NCBI GenBank assembly: GCA_004525335.1
Contig: SPCL01000059.1
Location: 1-11,348, forward strand
Source: Thermodesulfobacteriales bacterium
Lineage (GTDB): Bacteria; Desulfobacterota_D; UBA1144; Nemesobacterales; UBA2774
Direction of reading: 5' to 3'
Length of the DNA: 11,348 bases
Below are positions 7,178 through 11,348 of this stretch, piece after piece. Each line of letters begins with the position of its first letter. The first letter of the stretch is position 1. A program made the position numbers and the translations under genes. Below the pieces are notes generated by a model. That model did no database searches and had not been told where the DNA came from. It saw only the letters and a program-made list of their open reading frames with translations.

Positions 7178-7670
7178 AACGAGTGAAGACTGCTCCAGAA
7201 GACAATTTTTCACCCATATAAGCTACACACTCGGAGGTTTAGCGGCTCTTATGGTTGGAATACCAATAGTTGGTTCCGTATTGGCGCCGATAGTTAAACA
7301 ACCACTACCAATATGGAGACCGGTTGGCGAACTTAAGACATTTACAGTAGGCGATATTGTAAAAGTTTCGTTTATAGATTCATCCCCTCTTCCATGGGCC
7401 GGCATTACCGCTGAAACGGCGGCTTGGCTTCATCGTAAAGGTCAAGAAGACTTTACTTGTTTTTCCGTTAACTGCGCTCATCTGGGCTGCCCCGTAAGAT
7501 GGGTAGCGGGAGCAAGGTTATTTATGTGCCCTTGTCACGGCGGGGTTTATTATGAAGACGGCACTGTTGCCGCAGGACCGCCTCCAAGAGGACTATATGA
7601 TTACCCTGTAAGAATTAACAATGGACAGGTAGAAATATTAACGAGCCCGATACCAATTACTACGGTGTAG
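7161..7670 (+). CDS. qcrA: Rieske [2Fe-2S] protein of the bc complex, Tat-exported
   Basis: The iron-sulfur subunit that takes the first electron from quinol at the Qo site and hands it to cytochrome c. It has 169 residues. SRRQFF (12-17) is a twin-arginine motif, followed by the single transmembrane anchor (about 22-44). The cluster domain has box I CAHLGC (105-110) and box II CPCHGG (123-128). Ligands are Cys105, His107, Cys123 and His126, with a Cys110-Cys125 disulfide expected. The Pro loop is GPPPRG (139-144). Box II has Gly at 128 where high-potential proteins have Ser; Tyr130 is kept. Loss of that Ser hydrogen bond lowers the cluster potential in characterised proteins, which suits menaquinol. 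The ATG lies eight bases after AGGAGA (7147-7152), inside the end of the upstream gene, so translation is probably coupled. Confidence 0.95.
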   Translation: MNEKTKTSEDCSRRQFFTHISYTLGGLAALMVGIPIVGSVLAPIVKQPLPIWRPVGELKTFTVGDIVKVSFIDSSPLPWAGITAETAAWLHRKGQEDFTCFSVNCAHLGCPVRWVAGARLFMCPCHGGVYYEDGTVAAGPPPRGLYDYPVRINNGQVEILTSPIPITTV

Positions 7671-7713
7671 AAATGAAGGAGCTTCGAATCAAATTGAAGA
7701 GGGAGTTTACCTG

Positions 7714-9144
7714 ATGGAATCTTTAAGACGTGCTTGGTTATGGTTTGATGACCGTACCGGGCTTGGGAGTGCGCTAGGGCCTGTAATAAAACACCCGGTA
7801 CCCCCCAATTCTGCTTCCTGGTTTTATGTTTTCGGAAGCGCAACGCTGTTCGCGTTCATGCTCCAAGTTGCAACAGGTGTAGCTCTTGCATTCATGTACG
7901 TACCCTCTGCGGGAGAGGCCTATCAGAGCCTTCAATATATTACGGACCAAACTACATTTGGAAGAATAGTAAGAGGTATGCACAACTGGGGTGCGTCTGC
8001 GATGATTCTGCTTATCGGCGTTCACATGGTACGTGTGTATCTAACAGCTTCATACAAATTCCCCCGTGAAATGCATTGGATATCAGGTGTTGTGCTTTGG
8101 GCACTCGTAGTAATTATGGCGTTTTCAGGTCAGGTAATTAGATGGGACCAAACTGCTGTCTGGTCAACTATTGTAGCGTCTGAGCAGGCTGGCCGAATAC
8201 CATTTATAGGGGAATGGGTAGCTCAGTTTCTAATAGGCGGTGAAACCATAGGAGGGGCCACGTTAAGCCGTATGTTTGCCTATCACGTATTCATAGTGCC
8301 TGCACTACTTTTTATATTTATTGGCCTACATTTGTACCTAGTTATTAAAAACGGAATATCAGAGTTTCCAAAAGCAGGGAAACCTGTAGATCCAAAGACT
8401 TATAGAAAAGAATACGAAGCATTAGTTAAGAAAAAAGGTATCCCATTCTGGCCGGACGCTGCATGGAGGGATATGGTTTTTGGGTTTATCGTAATCACAA
8501 CGATATTAGTAATTGCGTTAATTATTGGTCCTCCCGCTCTTGGTCCTCCACCTGATCCATCAAATCTAGACGCTCTACCGGTGCCGGATTGGTACTTTGT
8601 CTTCTACTTTGCGTTCTTGGCTTTAATGCCTCCGCAAATGGAAACATACTTAATGGTATTTGGTCCGCTTTTGGTTGGAGCGCTGCTTTTCTTCCTGCCG
8701 TTTATATCAAACAAAGGGGAGAGGAGTCCGCTTCGCAGACCATGGGCAGTAGCAATTGTAGCACTGACTATCGCAAGCATATCTGGGCTATGGGCAATAG
8801 GTATTAGTTCCCCATGGTCACCTCACTTTGACGCCAAACCTTTGACGGTTGAGATAATTGGTGCTGATAGTGGTCCTATATACAGAGGTGGTATGGACTT
8901 TAACGAGAAAGGATGCCTGTACTGTCATAAAATTTCAGGGCACGGCGGCTTAAGAGGCCCTGATCTGACTTATATAGGCGATAGGCTTTCTTCTAATGAG
9001 CTTACGTGGCGTATTATGAACGGCGGGTTGAATATGCCTGGATTTGGCGGAACTCTGACGAACGATGAGCTAAGTGATCTAGTAATATTCCTTAAATCAC
9101 GTACAAAGCAAAATCAGGAATCCTCATCTTTAGGGGGCGATTGA
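7714..9144 (+). CDS. qcrB: cytochrome b6/subunit IV/cytochrome c fusion of the quinol oxidation complex
   Basis: The 476 residues combine the quinol-oxidising cytochrome b with its electron acceptor. Haem b ligands are His90/His104 and His191/His206. The second pair has 14 intervening residues, as in cytochrome b6; mitochondrial-type cytochrome b has 13. Helices A-D (about 36-63, 92-112, 122-141, 188-212) match b6 and three more (about 253-274, 311-331, 343-366) match subunit IV. Seven helices place the C-terminus outside the cell membrane, as its cytochrome c domain (about 385-465; CLYCH 401-405; Met441 a likely ligand) requires. The Qo motif is PDWY (291-294). The position of the b6f haem-ci cysteine is Val39, and no other Cys precedes 401. 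AGAGGGAG at about 7697-7704 supports the ATG. Last gene of the operon; no separate cytochrome c1 gene is present. Confidence 0.93.
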   Translation: MESLRRAWLWFDDRTGLGSALGPVIKHPVPPNSASWFYVFGSATLFAFMLQVATGVALAFMYVPSAGEAYQSLQYITDQTTFGRIVRGMHNWGASAMILLIGVHMVRVYLTASYKFPREMHWISGVVLWALVVIMAFSGQVIRWDQTAVWSTIVASEQAGRIPFIGEWVAQFLIGGETIGGATLSRMFAYHVFIVPALLFIFIGLHLYLVIKNGISEFPKAGKPVDPKTYRKEYEALVKKKGIPFWPDAAWRDMVFGFIVITTILVIALIIGPPALGPPPDPSNLDALPVPDWYFVFYFAFLALMPPQMETYLMVFGPLLVGALLFFLPFISNKGERSPLRRPWAVAIVALTIASISGLWAIGISSPWSPHFDAKPLTVEIIGADSGPIYRGGMDFNEKGCLYCHKISGHGGLRGPDLTYIGDRLSSNELTWRIMNGGLNMPGFGGTLTNDELSDLVIFLKSRTKQNQESSSLGGD

Positions 9145-10442
9145 CGACCTTTGATTAAGAACTTGAGCTGAATAATATCTTTTGGAAGGAACATATCTAA
9201 AAACCAGTCGATGGCCACTCTAATTTTTCTATCCCATCCCGGGAGTTTGCCAAGATAAATGGCTCTCCACATTAGCCATGCAAAAAACCCTGAGAACTTA
9301 ATACCTTTTATGTCAGCTACAGCAGACCTATGACCGAGCGGAGCTAGCATTCCTTGAGCCTGAAATACAAACGGTCTTTTTTCATCGTCTTTTTCTTTAA
9401 TTGCTGCAGCCACATTATGAGCCGCTCTAGCGCCTTCACGAATTGCATGTTGAGCTGTAGGTGGATACGGCTTCCCGGAGTGAGGATCGGGTATCAGAGC
9501 ACAATCTCCAAGCGCCCAAACGCCTGGATAACCCGCAACCTCCATATACTCGTTTACCTCAATTTTTCCATGTTTATCGGCAATCGGGAGTGCTGCTATT
9601 ACGGGTTGAGGTGCAGTGCCTGCTGCCCAGATAGCAGTGTGGGTCTCTATCTTGCCCCCGTCCTGTATTTCAACAGTATCAGGAGTAACTCCTTCAACTC
9701 TTGTTTGCAGACGAAATTCCATGCCCCGTTTCTTAAGCAGCTTGAGACCATATTCGGCAAGCCCTTCACTCATCTCATGCATGATTCTATCACCTGGGTC
9801 AACTACAACGACTTTCACTTCATCGGCCTTTACGTGCTTATAAAACCTTTTGCTAAATGATACAAAATCGTTTAACTCAGCGGCCACTTCGATCCCTGTG
9901 TAGCCTCCGCCTACAACTGCAAAAGTAAGCAGGCGTTTCCTTACATCAGGATCCTGTTCCAGATCAGCCCTTTCAAACATATCTATGATATGGCTTCTTA
10001 AAACCATAGCGTCAGCAAGATTTTTTAGTGGGAAAGAATTCTCTTCGGCACCAGCAATTCCGTGGTAACCAGTTATGGAGCCCATTGCCAAAATGAGGTA
10101 ATCATATTCAAGATCAAAAGTTTCACATGTATGAAAATGATAACAGCCTACTACTTTGTTCTTTAGATCGAGGCTTTGTACTTCAAGCTCTTTAAATGTG
10201 GTTGTCTTAAAACATTCTCTAAGCGGTATAACAACATGTTTAGCCTCAATGCTGCTTGATACAACTTCTGCGAGCATAGAAGTAAAAACTAGATAATTAT
10301 CCTTACTAACCAAAGTTATCTCTACAGTGTATAGTTCAGAAAAGTCTTGTTCAGAAAAGATTTTCTCGCAAGTTTGAGCGGCCTCTAAGCCTGCAAACCC
10401 TCCGCCAAGTATTAGGACACTCTTAGAAGTCTTATCAGCCAT
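9114..10442 (-). CDS. ndh: type II NADH:quinone oxidoreductase (NDH-2-like, FAD-dependent)
   Basis: A 442-residue membrane-peripheral flavoenzyme that oxidises NADH and reduces quinone without pumping protons. The FAD-binding Rossmann motif is GGGFAG (13-18) and the NADH-binding one is GGGYTG (178-183). Also seen are AAGTAP (273-278), ALGDCA (310-315), PPTAQHA (327-333) and a hydrophobic/amphipathic C-terminal region (about 383-420, including LMWRAIYLGKLPGWDRK) that typically attaches NDH-2 to the membrane. Sulfide:quinone reductase is related, but the GDCA/PPTAQHA pattern and C-terminus favour NDH-2. AAGGAGG (10460-10454) is about 11 bases before the ATG. Its last 31 bp overlap the 3' end of the cytochrome b-c gene on the other strand. 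It would feed electrons into the quinone pool used by the adjacent operon. Confidence 0.88.
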   Translation of the reverse strand: MADKTSKSVLILGGGFAGLEAAQTCEKIFSEQDFSELYTVEITLVSKDNYLVFTSMLAEVVSSSIEAKHVVIPLRECFKTTTFKELEVQSLDLKNKVVGCYHFHTCETFDLEYDYLILAMGSITGYHGIAGAEENSFPLKNLADAMVLRSHIIDMFERADLEQDPDVRKRLLTFAVVGGGYTGIEVAAELNDFVSFSKRFYKHVKADEVKVVVVDPGDRIMHEMSEGLAEYGLKLLKKRGMEFRLQTRVEGVTPDTVEIQDGGKIETHTAIWAAGTAPQPVIAALPIADKHGKIEVNEYMEVAGYPGVWALGDCALIPDPHSGKPYPPTAQHAIREGARAAHNVAAAIKEKDDEKRPFVFQAQGMLAPLGHRSAVADIKGIKFSGFFAWLMWRAIYLGKLPGWDRKIRVAIDWFLDMFLPKDIIQLKFLIKGRQSPPKDEDS

Positions 10443-10462
10443 AGGGGCTTAACCCTCCTTAG

Positions 10463-10553
10463 TTATCTTGAGACAGTGATTATCTCGTGACATCTTACTA
10501 AAGTACTGCCTTTATATATATCTCCATTGTCACATGAAAGGTTATCTCTTGTC
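10463..10553. repeat. three direct repeats of TTATCT-type 12-mers upstream of ndh
   Basis: Copies lie at 10463-10474 (TTATCTTGAGAC), 10480-10491 (TTATCTCGTGAC) and 10542-10553 (TTATCTCTTGTC). Eight of twelve positions are identical in all three. The last overlaps the best -35-like box on the minus strand (10555-10550). The arrangement resembles repeated regulator-binding sites, but no known operator is recognised. Confidence 0.35.
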
Positions 10554-10555
10554 AA
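10526..10555 (-). promoter_or_regulatory. candidate promoter for ndh
   Basis: Minus-strand TTGACA (10555-10550) is a perfect -35; GACAAT (10531-10526), 18 nt on, is a four-of-six -10. A more -10-like TATATATAAA at about 10520-10511 is too far from this box (29 nt). The region also fits a 168-bp gap between the protease gene and ndh, where a separate promoter would be expected. Confidence 0.35.
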
Positions 10556-10574
10556 TAAAGGCTATGTGAAAGCC
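10554..10574 (-). terminator. weak candidate terminator after the HtrA-type gene
   Basis: On the minus strand GGCT (10574-10571) and AGCC (10563-10560) can pair across a 7-nt loop and are followed by TTTATT (10559-10554). The stem is only four to five pairs and the T-run is broken, so termination would be inefficient. It overlaps the ndh -35 candidate. Confidence 0.25.
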
Positions 10575-10610
10575 CAACAATTGCGCCTACAAAAGAACAA
10601 AAAAGGGATT

Positions 10611-11348
10611 TTATTCTTTTTTGTCTTCATTTTCGTCCTCACTAACTCTGATGGCAGAATAGATAGTATTGCTTCCACGTTTAACGAGAAATAATGCCGT
10701 ATCACCAGATTTCACATTTTCCAATGCTTCTGAATAGTTGTCCAGAGTATTTATAGGCTTTTTATCAATTTCAAGAATTATGTCACCAGGTTGAAGCCCG
10801 GCATCCCCAGCAGCACTACCTTGTTGGACATTTGAAATTATAACGCCGTCATCCTGATCCAAGTTGAATCTCTTAGCAATTTCTGGCGTTAACTTCTTTA
10901 CTCTTATCCCGAGATTCTCTCTAACCTCATTTTCAATCTGTGCTTTTTGATCCGGGAATTCTTCAAGCTTAACTTTTATTGTTTTAGTTTTGCCATCTTC
11001 TACAATTTTGACGTCAACGTCACTCCCTGGAGCTGTTTCAGCGGCTAAATTGGTAAGATCGGACACATCTTTAACTTTTTTACCGTTAAATTCAACAACC
11101 ACATCCCCTCTCTTTATGCCAGCTTTTTCAGCCGGTCCATCAGGCGCTAGATCGCTTACCAAAGCACCTTCATTTTCTTTCAAACCAAAACTTGACGCGA
11201 TTTCCGGTGTTACTTTCTGCACGTATACACCAAGCCATCCTCTTACAACCTTTCCATCAGACTTTAGCTGCTCAATTACAAATTCCGCTAAATCTATAGG
11301 GATAGCAAAGCCAATTCCCTGTCCTCGAGCTACGATAGCTGTGTTAAC
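10611..11348 (-). CDS. degP: DegP/HtrA-type periplasmic serine protease, C-terminal part (partial)
   Basis: The reading frame stays open to the right edge, so this is the last 245 residues of a larger protein, not a complete 203-residue gene starting at an internal GTG (11222). The visible N-terminal end reads VNTAIVARGQGIGFAIPIDL, the conserved end of the trypsin-like protease domain; the catalytic Ser should lie only about a dozen residues beyond the edge. Two PDZ domains follow. The first begins near GWLGVYVQKVTPEIA and includes DGPAEKAGIKRGDVV; the second begins near NLGIRVKKLTPEIA and includes AAGDAGLQPGDIILEI. Two PDZ domains after a DegP-like protease domain fit the DegP/DegQ subgroup, which degrades or chaperones misfolded envelope proteins. 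The stop is at 10611. Catalytic residues and signal peptide cannot be checked here. Confidence 0.92.
   Translation of the reverse strand, partial: VNTAIVARGQGIGFAIPIDLAEFVIEQLKSDGKVVRGWLGVYVQKVTPEIASSFGLKENEGALVSDLAPDGPAEKAGIKRGDVVVEFNGKKVKDVSDLTNLAAETAPGSDVDVKIVEDGKTKTIKVKLEEFPDQKAQIENEVRENLGIRVKKLTPEIAKRFNLDQDDGVIISNVQQGSAAGDAGLQPGDIILEIDKKPINTLDNYSEALENVKSGDTALFLVKRGSNTIYSAIRVSEDENEDKKE

Noticed and set aside
9354..9860. 168-residue plus-strand frame opposite ndh
   Set aside because: Antisense to an intact flavoenzyme gene; composition is that of a shadow frame, with no motif.
9114..10442. Sulfide:quinone oxidoreductase as the identity of the flavoprotein
   Set aside because: The GDCA and PPTAQHA motifs and the amphipathic C-terminus fit NDH-2 better, and no pair of redox cysteines is in the expected place.
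11220..11222. Internal GTG giving an apparently complete 203-residue two-PDZ protein
   Set aside because: The frame is open to the window edge and encodes the conserved GQGIGFAIP end of an HtrA protease domain, so the gene is a partial larger protease.
1..11348. Mobile elements, CRISPR arrays, defence genes or phage genes
   Set aside because: No transposase, integrase, regularly spaced repeats or foreign-looking composition was seen; all genes fit core envelope and respiratory functions.

Overview
The window reads as chromosomal sequence from a low-GC (about 40%), aerobic, diderm bacterium. An Omp85 outer-membrane barrel protein with a signal peptide and a C-terminal Phe implies an outer membrane. 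A complete caa3-type oxidase and a bc complex imply aerobic respiration. Two features of the bc complex (a Gly in Rieske box II, and PDWY rather than PEWY in cytochrome b) point to menaquinol rather than ubiquinol. I cannot name the lineage; an uncultured deltaproteobacteria-like or Dadabacteria-like clade is only a guess.

Layout. Positions 1-129 are a leader with an 11-bp hairpin next to a possible promoter. A tatA/B-family gene (130-414, +) converges on a TamA/BamA-like Omp85 gene (484-2523, -). A 250-bp divergent region carries back-to-back promoter candidates. Then comes one tightly packed respiratory operon (2776-9144, +): cytochrome c oxidase subunit II fused to cytochrome c, subunit I, short subunit III, the CtaG assembly factor, an unrecognised two-helix membrane protein, a Tat-exported Rieske protein, and a single-polypeptide cytochrome b6/subunit IV/cytochrome c fusion. 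A type II NADH dehydrogenase (9114-10442, -) overlaps the operon's last gene tail to tail by 31 bp. Upstream of it on the same strand is the C-terminal part of a DegP/HtrA-type protease that runs off the right edge.

How it works together (inference). The NADH dehydrogenase reduces quinone, and the Rieske/cytochrome b-c fusion oxidises quinol. Each of the two complexes carries its own tethered mono-haem cytochrome c, so electrons could pass directly from the bc complex to the oxidase CuA centre without a soluble carrier. The shared operon supports a bc-aa3 supercomplex. The Rieske protein needs the Tat pathway, one component of which is encoded nearby. No mobile element, CRISPR array, tRNA or rRNA was seen. 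The most interesting points are the minimal bc complex, its lack of the b6f-type haem-ci cysteine, the unknown small subunit, and a rare-looking substitution in the oxidase D channel.
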